Shown here one piece after another: positions 39,691 to 51,131 of a DNA stretch of 64,000 bases. Location of the stretch: positions 28,366,094 through 28,430,093 of the forward strand of contig CM046857.1 in assembly GCA_025617745.1 (NCBI GenBank), read 5' to 3'. This DNA comes from Heliocidaris erythrogramma (lineage: Eukaryota > Echinodermata > Echinoidea > Camarodonta > Echinometridae). Under the pieces are notes generated by a model, which saw only the letters and a program-made list of their open reading frames with translations, made no database searches and was not told the DNA's origin. A program made the translations under genes and the position numbers. Numbering within the stretch: position 1 is the first letter of the stretch; every line of letters starts with the position of its first letter.

Positions 39691-41852
39691 TGATTATGAT
39701 TTTGATGCCTTTGCTGCATGTGCCAATGTCCAGTTTTATGCCAAAGTTATTTGCACAGTTGCAGATACACCTATCTTTGATTATTATACTAGTACATGTC
39801 AAACAAACAGCATAGTCATGGATATTAATGATTTTTTCCCCATGTAGGTTACTAAATTATAAAAATTACAAACATTGTCAAATGATATTCCATGGATAAG
39901 GACCAACTTTAATTGAGATGATCCGGGAGCAGTGAATACTGACTGTAAACAATAAGCACATCATCGTATTCATCTGTTTCTTAATATCTATTAGACACAC
40001 TCAAAATCTGCTGGATTTTATCTTAACACTCATATAATGAAGGGGCATGAATAATAAAAAAAAAAATACAATGAAAGGAGAATCTTGAGCCTGCCTTGTA
40101 AAACTACAAACGTTTCTTCAAAGTTAAAAAAAAAACAGTTGAATAAAAATTGATTCAAGCGGCGGCTAAGCAATGCGTCTACTTGGAAAGTGGGAGGAGG
40201 GCTCCAGACTTACCCCCCCCCCCCCCCCCTCCCCGTTCCCCTGCCAATCTGATTAATCCACAATTTAAAAAAGTTCATCGATAAAGTCCTGACTTATATA
40301 AGGATTATCATCATAGATAAAAAGAAACATGGCAGAGTATGTTGAACACATTCTTAATTCAGAAAATCAATGAGGCATCACGGCCCCGACATAATTATGG
40401 AACTCCTTACCTGATTCGCTTAAGTTACGGACTTCACTTTCTTCTTTTAAAGCCATTACAAAAAACACCTTCTTAATCAATACAGCAATTAAAGTTACTA
40501 TTTAATATTGTTAGAGAAAAATCAACCATTTATTGAGGAATCAAATTAAATTTCAAATTAAGCAGAGGCTTTGTGCAATCACTCATTTCACATATTGCAC
40601 GGCCACCTGCACATTACCCTTCAATTCATATTCATCCTTCTTTCTCTTCTCGTTCTTTTATTTTTCTTCTTTCATTTCCTATCCCGAGGCCGTCATCATC
40701 TCGAGCTTATGCTTACGATGTCGGTCTCCTGCATCATTTCACTCTCCTTAGCATAGAATCGCCCCACTATTCTTGGTATTATATTTATATCTTATTTTGT
40801 TAAACGATCAAGTAGATTTTTATCTGTTTGTCAAAACAATAATTATATTATGTTTATTACGTAGATTATGTTATTATGATTCAATATACTTTACTTTGTA
40901 CTTATGAAAAATGCAGAAATAAAAAAGTGCAAAAAAACAACAAAGTTGTTGGCCTTTATAAATTTATATATGGCCTTTGGCTATCCCTGGCCACTAGTCG
41001 ATGGTATTTTCAATTTTCATTGTATTTTGTATATTTGTTTCTTTTGCCTGAAATCAAATAAATAAATAAATATCAGATGAAACTTTACAAAAAGTATAAC
41101 GTTTTACAAGTCATGTATACATGGTTCCAAAAAAGCAATCATATTTTTGGTTGCTTTTTCCGAAGGGGTTTTTTTATTTTGAGTTGAATTTATTCTCATA
41201 TTTCACAAAATAAGTAAAATATCAACACAATATAAGACAATACATTTGATTATAACAATACAGTGTGGCAAAGTAATTCAGTATAGCAAAAAATGCCAAT
41301 AGATTGTAACAATGACAATAAACGAGTTCGTAATATGAAGGAACCTGCATAAAAAGCAGAGCTTGTAAAGTCTGCAGGTTCCTGTCAAGAAGGATGAAGG
41401 TGAACAAACGAACTCGGGCTGCTTTCTTGAAAGGGAACTAAAATGATAATAGTGATTAAAAAAACCAACTGTTTGATATTATCTTGAATTTGAGAGAATA
41501 CAATTTTAACCGTCTTTGTGTCCGAAAGAGACCCCTTCCCCCTAAAATGTAGGCCTACATGATATTAGTTGACGTTACTTATGTATGAAAGAGCAGCTGA
41601 ACTTCAGTGGAAAAGCCAACTTCAAAATTTCAAGTCATGAAGGCACAAGGCCCTTTATTTCGATAAAGAAAATCCGATATAATATAAATAAGCATTGAGA
41701 AGCACACGGTCTGGTGGGGTAGTTGAAAAGATCGAGGACTAAGCAATATGGCGGCGTGCACTCGAGCGAATCCTACACCGGGTATTACGGCGATACGGCG
41801 ATCTGCGCGTTGTGAATGGGTATGAGCCTTCTACGTCTTTTGGAGTTCTGTG

Positions 41853-42290
41853 GGTGCAACAACCCCTGTTCCCAGATACAATGGCACTTGTTTATTAAAG
41901 GATGCTCACACATATATGCAATTTTATTGAAGAAAAGGAAAGTGGAATGTAAAAGTTTTCTTAAATGGAAATGTATTTTGGATTTGAATGACAAGAATTG
42001 GGAAACATATTGTTCTATCGCATTTAACTGTACGATGGATGTGGGCTTACGATGGTTCCAGTTTAAGATATTGCAACGAATATTATATACGAATGATTTA
42101 CTGTTTAAAATGAATTTAGTCCCAAGAAAAGAATGTACATTTTGTAATGAACAGACTGAAACAGTTATCCATCTGCTATGTGAATGTACACATGTTAACC
42201 CTTTGGAGACGACGGGCTTCTACAGAAGCCGAGCGAGGTGCTCAGTCTGTGACGGAGGGCTTCTACAGATTTATGCCTAATATGTTGACA
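41853..42290 (+). mobile_element. L1-like LINE fragment C, right part with zinc knuckle
   Basis: Continues LINE C after the 3.47-kb insert. Contains LRWFQFKILQRILYTNDLL and the C-terminal zinc-binding motif CTFCNEQTETVIHLLCEC (C-x2-C ... H-x3-C), the zf-RVT domain of L1-like elements. A frameshift lies near 41900. The coding match stops at about 42195, where a short direct repeat (GGGCTTCTACAGA at 42218 and 42255) begins. Confidence 0.8.
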
Positions 42291-42959
42291 AAGTTTTCCA
42301 GCTAACTATCCGCTCTTATGCGCTAAAATTCTTAGTAGTATTATGTAGATATATTCATTCACAATACCCGTTAAAAAATATGAGGTTACGTGGAGAAAAA
42401 TTGAGAGAAATAGGATTTCGTTTCAACTTTACCCGAAATTCTTGTTTGGGATCGTATATCTTGTATACATACAGACGTACGCGTACGGGTCCGCTTCGAT
42501 CATGTCATTTCCATAGTCTAGAGCTCCGATCACGTGATATCGTAGCGTTCAAAGCGCCAATCGATCTTGACAAAAAGCTACAGCTACGTTATGTGCGTAT
42601 TCACTACATTTACACTCCCGACTTCGATCCTGACGTTGTTTACTTATATATTTTTTATCTAAGGCATTTGTCATCAACTGATTCGAAATAAGCACATGAT
42701 TTGTTGTTTCTCGTAGGAATTAAATTGCTGTGCACCCATCAACTATACTACCTTTGATTGGTTGTTTATTGATTTTTTAAAATGTATTTATATTTTAATG
42801 TTTTTAGGAAAGTGTGTACTAGATGAGAGCTATGGAAGATAGAGCCAGAGAGAGAGAGAGAGCCCCTCCACCTCCAATCCATCCCGGTCAATGACAAGAA
42901 ATTGCCTCCCTGTTCCAAACATCATGTGCTTTGATAACTTGACGTTGCTTCTTATAATC

Positions 42960-43262
42960 CAAGTTCATAAGATAAAATAAAAGGAGCTTGCTCAAGGATT
43001 ATATCAATTGAAATTGGCCAATTCAGCCCTTCATTCATGAATGAACCATTCTACTCTTTTCCGAAATCCAAGTTCATAAGTGAAATAAAAGGAGCTTGGT
43101 CAAGGGTTATTGAAATTTAAATTGGCCAATTCAGCGCTTCATTGATGAATGAACCATTCACTCTTTTCTAAAACCCAAGTTAATAAAATAAAATAAAAGG
43201 AGCTTGGTCAAGGATTATATCAATTGCAATTGACAAATTCAGCGCTTCATTCATGAATTTCA
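42960..43262 (+). repeat. Tandem repeat, about 108 bp, 3 copies
   Basis: Copies start at AAGTTCATAAG near 42961, 43070 and 43177; each contains AAATAAAAGGAGCTTG and AATTCAGC-CTTCATT-ATGAA. Copies 1-2 and 2-3 are 109 and 107 bp apart. Confidence 0.85.
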
Positions 43263-45800
43263 ATGAACCTTTTCAAAATGAAACGCTTTCTCAGTTCCGT
43301 GGACTACTAACAAGGATTAGCATTTTGAAAGAAGAGGAAGTATACGTAGGTCGACCTACTGAATACATGTATACAAGAATGAACTGTAAAAATGCGCTGC
43401 CATGCTATCAATATGATAAAACTACAACCCCAAGAATTACGGGAACCCAATTATTAATGCTCATTTTGAAATTCACAGTACAGCCCGTTGAATGGCTATC
43501 CCGATGACTGGGATTTGTGTGAAAAGGATAACCATAATATTGCATACTTTGAAAGCTTTAATTTCATGCATCTTTATTTTATTCCCGATTCCGTCATCTG
43601 CTGTAAAAAGAAAAATAATAATAATAATAAGGGGGAAGGCAGGCTGTTATTGCAGATATTGCAACATCACTATAAAGATATATTGATTCGGTAATAAACT
43701 TGGCTGTAAGCCTATATTACAATAAACTTAAAACTCACACGTTTTCTTTTTCTAACGTAAATGTGTTTATTAACCGTCCTGACATGATATATACTCAACA
43801 TCAATTTCTTGTCACGGCCAGGGAAGGGGGGGGGGGGGGGGGGGGGGGACTAGAAATTACCATCATTGATTGCTATACTATCGGGATCGCCGATCGTCAT
43901 TGTTGTCATTGCCCCCCCCCCCCCCCCCCCCCCCCCCCATCGCTGTTATTTTTTAAAAACAACATATTTCTTTATCGTTTTAGTTTATGATTCTTGTCAT
44001 TATCCAACTCAACTCTTGTCTTTCTGTTTCAATATTTTCCTCGAAACATACAATTACTACACTCTCGATATCATTTTTAATTGCACGAACTTCCTGACGA
44101 GTTCAGAGAGAGAGAGAGAGCAGGCGGCATTGAGATGTGAATAAGTATTATTTTGTTCCACTCACTGTCATTTATTTAGCTTTTTCCCACTACAAACAAA
44201 ACAAATCACATATGTGTACATGATTTTAATAAATTGTTTTATTGATAAAACAACTACATAGGGGAAAAGCGTTGAAAGAGAGATGGGTAGATAGAGAAAT
44301 AAACGAATGAAGCGGGAGAAATAAAACAAATAGTTATGACAAATCATGAGAAATGTATTCGAAAGTAAATAGGATTATTTTTGTCTTATTGAATAAATAA
44401 TGTTCATCTGAAAAAACAGTTCCCTGATACATGTCATATAGAAAGCATTTAGAGTGATAATGTCACAATGCTGGTCAGAATACGACTCCAAAATGAGTCG
44501 GAAACACGTGTAAAATGCAGGGCGCAATGCATGACTTGGCAGATAATCGCCCGAGCATTAGCAGACGACAATGGGGGCCAATGAATGGGGTATCGATCGA
44601 ACCAAGGAGTTATCACAGACCTTGATCTAACCGCGTGTGCGACGGCGTTTACGCAATTTGTATTGTAAATGTACTGAAAAGGAAGGAAGCGAAGTTTCAA
44701 CAAAATAAGACGGCTTTTCCCCTGTAAAATAACAAACCTTATTTTTTGTTGTGATAAACAAAACTTATATTTTTAGAAGGAGAAAAGTCTGACCTTTCAT
44801 GTTTACATTTACTAAAAATTACGAAAATGACCGAGTGAGGTACAATGACCAATCAAAGCAGAAAGCACCTCCAAATTTCCCATTACCGGCAATGTAACCG
44901 AAATCGCTCCGTCACAGGGAGAACAATCGCTGTGCAAAATAAAGAAACAACGGCCAGTTTTTGATAATATAAAAGTTTCGCTAATAAATTATTTCAAAAA
45001 TGAAAAATACATTGCAGATTCGAATTGTAGAAATGATAAATTCACAAAAAGATGGTTTCAGTTCAGGAATATTTTTACATGACGATGCATCTTTAAATGG
45101 CGACTATTTCAGATATACACCGCCTTTGGTTGGCTTTCTTTGGGGGCATGTTCGTGTTCGTGTTCGCGCTGTTCGGCCGGAACAATGTGGTTGGTGGACC
45201 AATTTGTTGTTGTGTTTTTTTTTGTTGTTGTTCTAGCTGAATGGTGCGAACAGGTGATCGGAGGTGCCGACTGGTGGTGCTGTTTTTTTTCCAAATAACT
45301 AGCAGTGACAGAAATAAGTATTTGTATACCACAATATTCAAGGATGATACATGTCTGTGTTTGTACTGTTTCGCTTTTTCTCCATGGATTCCATGAATAC
45401 ACTATTGAAAATATCTTTGTCTTCTGTGAACCCGACAGTTCAAGAAACATTTGTATTTTGAATTATTTTGAATTATTATTGTATTATGTATTTACATTCT
45501 AAATGGGATTTACCTTGAATATGTTTGTTAATTTGTTATGAATGAATATCAATAAAATCCCTGTGGAGGGAAAAATATTGAAAAAAAAAATTGTGAAGGG
45601 TATAATACGTGGCTGAACACAACTGCCCCGACTCGCAGACTGAAATAATGGAAATGCAATAACATCGATAGATTTGCTGCTGTTTTGATTAAAACAATTT
45701 CTCTCGAGGGAATATCAAAATAATGGATTTTTTATACTGTTCTACGATTCTATTACGTGTTTCTAAGGAGAGCCGTGTATAACATTCTTGTATATGCATT
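43263..45800. other. No gene recognised
   Basis: AT-rich sequence with C/G runs (43826-43849, 43911-43938), a short AG run (44105-44122) and a LINE-tail-like end near 45555-45592 (CAATAAAATCCCTGTGGAGG, then poly-A). Open frames here show no domain that I recognise. Confidence 0.4.
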
Positions 45801-45802
45801 AA

Positions 45803-46242
45803 AGTGGTATTAAACTGGTAAAACTTGAACAGCGCCATCTTACAGTGACTGCTAAATCAAAATTATAATTTGAAAATTAGTTGCATTTTATTTTGCATTT
45901 TGACAAGCAGCTAGTTTGGATAATAGGCACATTTTATATTTCAAACTCTTATATTTGACTTTGCTCAGTGTGGAAAATTGACTACAGCTACATGCTAAGC
46001 TTCTACAAACTAGAATTTCATTTCATTTTATTTATTTTCACAATATCAGCAAATAATTTACTAAGACTTTCAGTTTACAAAATCATTATGAGTATAGAAA
46101 ACCATTTAAAAAAAAACATTACGCTGTAAATGTTAAGTAAATAAATGCTAGCTGTATTGTGGCGGAAACCTTGGAAAGCAAAGCTTGTAATTCAGGTTCC
46201 CTAAGAATGGGGCATGGTTGGAAAATGAGAGACACTGTCACT
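45803..46242. mobile_element. Possible TTAA-flanked MITE
   Basis: TTAA lies at both edges (45799-45802, 46243-46246), next to weakly inverted AGTGGTATTAAACT and AGTGACAGTGTCTC. The inverted match is short, so this is tentative. Confidence 0.3.
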
Positions 46243-47060
46243 TTAATGCTGCCCTGAAAGGCATGGTTAGAGAATTGTACTGTCATTTTATGAACATGAT
46301 GCTAGCTAACATACATTTTCAGCAAAGGGATTTGATTCATATTTCGGGGATTTAAAGTCAATAAAAGATCATCAAAATGAGAGAAATGAGTACTTGACTT
46401 AACGATAAAGGGCTAATTTATCATTTGGACATTATTGTAATTGTTCTTAGAAATTTGAGATTCTCATCAATACAAAAGGCATCTTGTACAATACAAGTAC
46501 AATAACCATGTCTAGGAAAGACTTAAATCATCTTGTTATTATTTGTTTTTGTTTTTTAATGTAGTATTACAAGACTTAACTTCTTGGTATTTGTACCCAA
46601 GTTTTGCATGCAATGAGAGTCGGATTCCATCCATATATTATGTTAATCCTCTTTTATATTTTAAGTTTGTTTCTTCCTGAAACAGAAAGAGAAACACACA
46701 TTTTTCAAAGGTTTAAAGATCAACAACCAAAATAACCTATTGACCCCAATTTTTTTCCTCTTGTAATATTATTGATAATAAATGTTAATAAACCTGATGG
46801 CACAGAAAATGTTTGTATGGTTTTATTTGCGTGTGTGTGTGCACAGGCGCGCGCGTGAGCGTGTTTAGCCGTATGTCCGAGGACATTTTCTGACGTGGGA
46901 GAACAAATAAAAAATCATGAGAACAATGGTCCTCGGACGCCGGACAATAGTCCTCGAACGTCGAACAATGAATTTTTGCCTTATTCCGTCGACTGTCCGA
47001 GGACGGAGGAACAATAGAGGAACAATACTTGTCCTCGGAAGTAAAGCAATACAAGACTTG

Positions 47061-47090
47061 TGTGGGTGTGTGTGTGTGTGTGTGTGCGTG
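47061..47090 (+). repeat. (GT)n microsatellite
   Basis: GTGGGTGTGTGTG dinucleotide run; a TCCTCGGA-type short repeat precedes it (46920-47040). Confidence 0.85.
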
Positions 47091-47769
47091 AGTGTGGAGG
47101 TGTTTCTAAAGGGGAAATATAGTGGAACGGAATTTGTCAGCCAATTTTTCTACTGGTTAATCGAATAACTATTTTTTATGAATTTGAAAGAAAAAGTCCA
47201 AGAATGCGTTAAGTAGCTGCCATGTTTTTATGCGTGGTAAAGGTAAAAGCGAAAGCCACGTCAATGCGATATAGCCCTTGTTTTGTAACTGTTGGGGCAG
47301 TTGTTCATGCTGTTGTTGGGTCAAGTTATATATTAAAACAAACTGAACAATCTATTTAGGGGAACTCAAGTGTAGGGGGTTGGGTGGTTGCTCTTTTTTG
47401 TTCTTTCTTTTGAGAGAGAGATGCTTTTATTTGTGTAAACACCTGGTTGATTTTGTATTGGATAGCTTTGACGATAACCAAGAATACATTATTGACTATT
47501 CCCCAACTAGCAACCATGTTCATTTTGCATTAACCAGTTAATGGTTATAACAGCACTATATTCCAAAATAATCAATTTCAATACGGTGGTGGTGGGGGTC
47601 GCTTTTAATTCGTCCATTGTTAGGTAATGGATTATAGTAGGTCTTTATTTAATTTAGTTTTTTGTATATTCTTCGTCGTGTCGTCACACGCGTACGGGGT
47701 AGGTTGTGGAAGGTGGGTACTGGGCTCCCTTCAGTTATCGAAGGGATTGGGCAAGATAGTTTGTAGTAG

Positions 47770-47950
47770 GAGGGAGGGCTGGGGAGGTCAAATGTTTGTT
47801 AGTCATGGCTCAAGTCATAGCAGAGGCGTTCTTCTTTTAATAGCACCTGGCTCCAAAATCAAAACTGACCAAGTAGAAGTAGATGATTAAAGGCAGTATA
47901 TTTGATTCCCAGTTTTTTTAGTATGTAATGTTTATTTTCCAACAAGAGCT
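47770..47950 (+). mobile_element. L1-like LINE fragment B, endonuclease start
   Basis: Codes for WGGQMFVSHGSSHSRGVLLL, then IAPGSKIKTDQVEVDD, then, after a frame change, VCNVYFPTRA. These are the N-terminal half of an L1-type endonuclease (SHG..SRGV block, then the N-Y-P strand). The sequence stops at 47950, where the 10-kb element begins, and the same domain resumes at 57993. Confidence 0.75.
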
Positions 47951-48099
47951 ACACTCTTAATGTGAAAGAGTGAAAAATCACTCAAATTTTCTAGTGACTT
48001 TGATTTAACTCTAATCGAGTGTAGTTTAGCTCTTTAAGAGTTAAACTATGTTTCCGCTCACGCCCACTCACGAAGGAGTGACTCGAAAACGCCGCCCTT

Positions 48100-48189
48100 T
48101 CACTGAGCGAACTATTGACCAATCAGGAACGGCTATTTTCGCGCAGTTGCATGCTGTGCAAAATTTCGTCAGTTTTCAACCATTTTAAC
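48100..48189 (+). promoter_or_regulatory. Probable promoter of the SAM-domain gene
   Basis: Lies between the element terminus and the SAM start codon. Contains a CCAAT box in the context GACCAATCAGGAA (48117-48129), is GC-richer than its surroundings, and has no TATA box at the expected distance. Inferred from position and motif only. Confidence 0.4.
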
Positions 48190-48277
48190 ATGGCCGGTGG
48201 ACAGCCACAGCTGCAGACTGTAGAGGAGTGGTTGGAGGAGCGCCATTTTCCGGAGGAAATCATCAAAATATTTACAG
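48190..48277 (+). CDS. SAM-domain protein, first exon
   Basis: Starts at ATGGCC (context AACATGG), coding MAGGQPQLQTVEEWLEERHF and then PEEIIKIFT. The V-x-x-W-L start followed by an amphipathic helix is the first half of a sterile alpha motif (SAM) domain, a protein-protein interaction module. A donor at ACAG|GTGAAA (phase 1) closes the exon; reading through instead would stop 7 codons later at 48301. It lies 240 bp inside the terminus of the 10-kb element. The rest of the SAM fold was not located, so the gene may be broken. SAM-plus-helical-domain proteins of this kind are, as I recall, multicopy in fish and invertebrate genomes. Confidence 0.6.
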
Positions 48278-49086
48278 GTGAAAAAATGCTTGATGATTGG
48301 TAGACTATACCGAGACGTTATAGTTAAACTGGACCATGTGAGGTGTGTGTAGCTGTCAATTTTATGTTTCATTTGAGGCTCATTCGCCAGGCGCGAATTT
48401 CAATTTGCGATTCCTACAGCACATGCATTGCCATTATGTCAGTGGTGTGTCGTACGACCGTCTTGTCTGGTCGATCCTGTGTGTGTGATTTGGCTGAATT
48501 GTGGTGTCCATATTTTACGGACATTTTCAAAATAATAATGAAGGCGAAATTCAATAAAGAAATTATCAGATTTTACACAAAATTAACGAAATTCATGAAT
48601 ACCAAATGAAGAGCTGCCAAGCAGTAGATTTTATCGTACTTCGTACGATTTTTCAGTGACAATACGACACTAGGATTTTTTTCCATTAAATACGATTTAT
48701 CAAAAAAATAATGTGTCTCCGTGTGTTAATGTATCTCTCATTGACATTGCACATGATTGCGTGTGCGTGCGTAATTTGCTGCAGCTGTGAGGCACGCGCG
48801 CGCGGCACAGCACTAACACTACAGCTATTTAATTTGTCTATGGCTATAGCTAGCGAGCTAACTCCCAGGGACGTCAGGCGGTGCCGGCCAGCAGCAGCCG
48901 CTCTCGATCTCAAGAAAGTGTCGAATCGAACTTCGAGCTCCGCTATAATTCTGTGATCGTTGCATGAAATTCAAATATTTTGATCATGACATCGAAATCG
49001 GGATCTGGAATTCTGAAACAAACATTCTTATCAAAGTTATACTTCGAGATGGCCTTTCATAGCTAGTAGCCAGCAAGAGGGACAAT

Positions 49087-49142
49087 TTTAGTGCTCAATC
49101 ATGCTCGATGTACTCCCGGTGGAGCCACTCCCCCGCAAAGGG
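49087..49142 (+). repeat. Solo copy of the left terminus of palindromic element P1
   Basis: Matches 49745-49801 in direct orientation with two or three mismatches (shared TTAGTGCTC, ATCATGCTCGATGTACTCCC and TGGAGCCACTCCCCCGCAAA). It lies directly before the duplicated SAM-gene segment. Confidence 0.8.
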
Positions 49143-49744
49143 GGCCTAGTAAAGTTACTTCCAGGATCAAAAAAGAAGGGACCAACGTGGGCCAACCCGA
49201 GCTGACCCTGCAACATTTCTCATGCAGAAGAATGTGGTAAGTTAGGGGAACCTTTAGTCTGTTTATGGTTCACAGAAATGCTTTGAGTAGATGGTTTTGT
49301 ATGTGGGTGAACAACAAGTGTTGAGAATCCAAGAAGACTTAACCCTTGAAAGACTGGGGGGCTGATTCAACCCCTCCCCCCACCTCGACATAATTTTTTT
49401 TTGATAGCGCCGTTTGCTGAATTTTTACTTTCACGTCTCGCGCAACTTTTGAGACCAAATTTGTTGTGCTCACGTGTGCGGTTTTTTAACCTCGCCCATT
49501 AGAAAAAAGCTTGTCAACCTCAAAATTGTTCAAAAATGTGATATTGGGTACAAAGTCAAAGAGTATGGTTGGGTTGCGGAGGGCCATTATAACTTTCAAA
49601 GTAGTTTGCCCATCATCTGTCAGTATAGACTACACCGTAGTGATGAAACATGTCAAGCGTAAAAGATGGTGCCACTTGCAACACACAGCACCAGCATATA
49701 TTGAGATGTGAAACTATTACATAGGGCTGTTACAAATACTCAAA
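49143..49744 (+). pseudogene. Duplicated SAM-gene segment, broken copy
   Basis: Over 90% identical by eye to 55241-55829. It includes most of the exon at 55218-55330 and the intron that follows. This copy lacks the splice acceptor and the first 23 bases of the exon. It also has one extra base (ACCAACGTGG against ACCAAGTGG), which shifts the frame to a TGA, so it cannot code. It is bracketed by direct copies of the P1 left terminus (49087-49142 and 49745-49801). The intron part has a 10-bp insertion (CTCACGTGTG region) compared with the other copy. Confidence 0.8.
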
Positions 49745-50170
49745 TTTTAGTGCTCGATCATGCTCGATGTACTCCCTGTGGAGCCACTCCCCCGCAAAGG
49801 GGGACGCGTATGACCGTTACCAAAAATGCAAATAACCCCCTTTTGCGGTCAATTTCAAGGACATTTTGTGAAATTGTAAGGACACTTTCGGAAACTTTCC
49901 CCTATTTTACCATATTTCAAGGACAAGATATTTATACCCTTTTTTCATTAACATATAGGTGTCCAAGACCTGATTCCTCAAATTACAAGTTCACACACAA
50001 TTAATATAACGAAAAAAATGTATTTTTTAATGTGTTATTCATTTAGAAATATTTCGGCAATAGTTCATATAAACTCCTGGGGAAAAACCACTGAACTCTA
50101 TTTAAAAATAATAACCACTATCTGGCCACTCACAAATAGGTGAGGTTAAATAACCTCATATACCGACTTA

Positions 50171-50655
50171 TACATGTACAACTATAAGCTTATCTAAAGA
50201 TAACCTTGTACTCCAGACTAGCTTTTATGGGTGAATAGGCTTCAACAGCTTTTGTTTGTATCAGTGTGCCTATTTCCAGTCTAGATCATTCATACACGAG
50301 ATGGCCTATGGATGGACCCTTGCCTATGTGGGACTGTATTATCCAACATTCACTGTTGCAGCAGTCACAAACAGACAACATTGTTTGAAGCAAGATTTGA
50401 TTTTCTTTAATTTGCTAGATTACCTGATTCATGGACTCTTCAACTAGTCTTATTTAACTGTGCCACAAATTTGGGGATTCAGAATTGAAAATAGAATTTT
50501 AATTTAAATAATTATTTTCCTCTCATAAATGATGTATGACTGGAAAAAAGCATGCTGCTAGTACACACAAAAGCTATTGAAGCCTATTCACCTATAAAAG
50601 CTAGCCTGGAGTACAAGGTTATCTTCAGATAAGCTTGTACATAACTAGCTTGTAC
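50171..50655. mobile_element. Palindromic MITE P2
   Basis: About 85-bp inverted repeats (50171-50262 and 50560-50650) sharing TAAGCTTATCT, AGATAACCTTGTACTCCAG, CTAGCTTTTAT and GTGAATAGGCTTCAA. The spacer is about 300 bp with no coding. Nested in P1. Confidence 0.85.
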
Positions 50656-51045
50656 ATACTATGAGTATGAGTGCCTCATACCCATACACCCATAAACTAG
50701 TAACATGAAAGCGTATGAATGGGACTGTTACTGTTACTAGTAATGTTACTTAGTTGAACTTACTACTATTCATACCTGTGAATAAGTCCTTTCACATGAT
50801 CCTTTCACATCACGATTCGTGCAGTTGACTGCATCTTCCCACTTCATCTTTGAAGGGCATACGATGATTATATGAGTGAAAATAGTACTTCAAACTTGGT
50901 CAAATGTTACATACAGCGGCGACATTCCGGAATTGTTTTGAGGGAAACAAGATGGCGCTGGCGAGCTGCCAGTGGCGTCATGTTGCCTTTGGCTAATCAG
51001 CGTGCAGCGAGCGATCGAGCCCAATTAACAGTGGGAAAAACTTAC

Positions 51046-51060
51046 CTTCACGTCCGCCAT
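51046..51060 (-). other. Possible first coding exon (ATG plus splice donor)
   Basis: On the minus strand, AAGATGGCGGACGTGAAG is followed directly by GTAAGTTTTT, a strong start context and a strong donor only five codons apart. No downstream exon could be attached. It lies inside P1, just outside the left arm of P3. Confidence 0.25.
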
Positions 51061-51131
51061 CTTGCTGAGTGAGACATAGTCCAGATAATTCTTAATCGTC
51101 CGCTTCCCCCACACACTCACACACCATTGAT

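Larger units (their letters stand above)
38388..41852. mobile_element. 3.47-kb hAT-like element interrupting LINE C
   Basis: Terminal inverted repeats CACAGAACTCCTAAAGACGT and (inverted) CACAGAACTCCAAAAGACGT extend with gaps over about 90 bp, including a CCGCCAT-TTG-TTAGTCCT block. Perfect 8-bp target duplications GGTGCAAC lie at 38380-38387 and 41853-41860. The LINE protein reads continuously when the insert is ignored, confirming the boundaries. A CA-starting terminus with an 8-bp duplication is typical of hAT. No transposase was recognised, so it is non-autonomous or fully decayed. It contains a nested hAT-like MITE (38931-39182), C-run sequences and LINE-tail-like stretches. Confidence 0.88.

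Noticed and set aside
39690-39802. Minus-strand cysteine-containing frame (DRCICNCANNFG) that could suggest an EGF-like exon
   Set aside because: Cysteine spacing does not fit EGF and no consistent splice sites surround it.
40411-40456. Minus-strand ATG followed by 15 codons and a TCAG|GTAAGG donor
   Set aside because: A plausible first exon by signals, but no following exon or domain was found; it may be chance inside the hAT-like element.
49474-49662. 62-codon frame duplicated at 55495-55746
   Set aside because: It lies in the intron part of the duplicated segment; conservation is due to the recent duplication, not selection that I can show.
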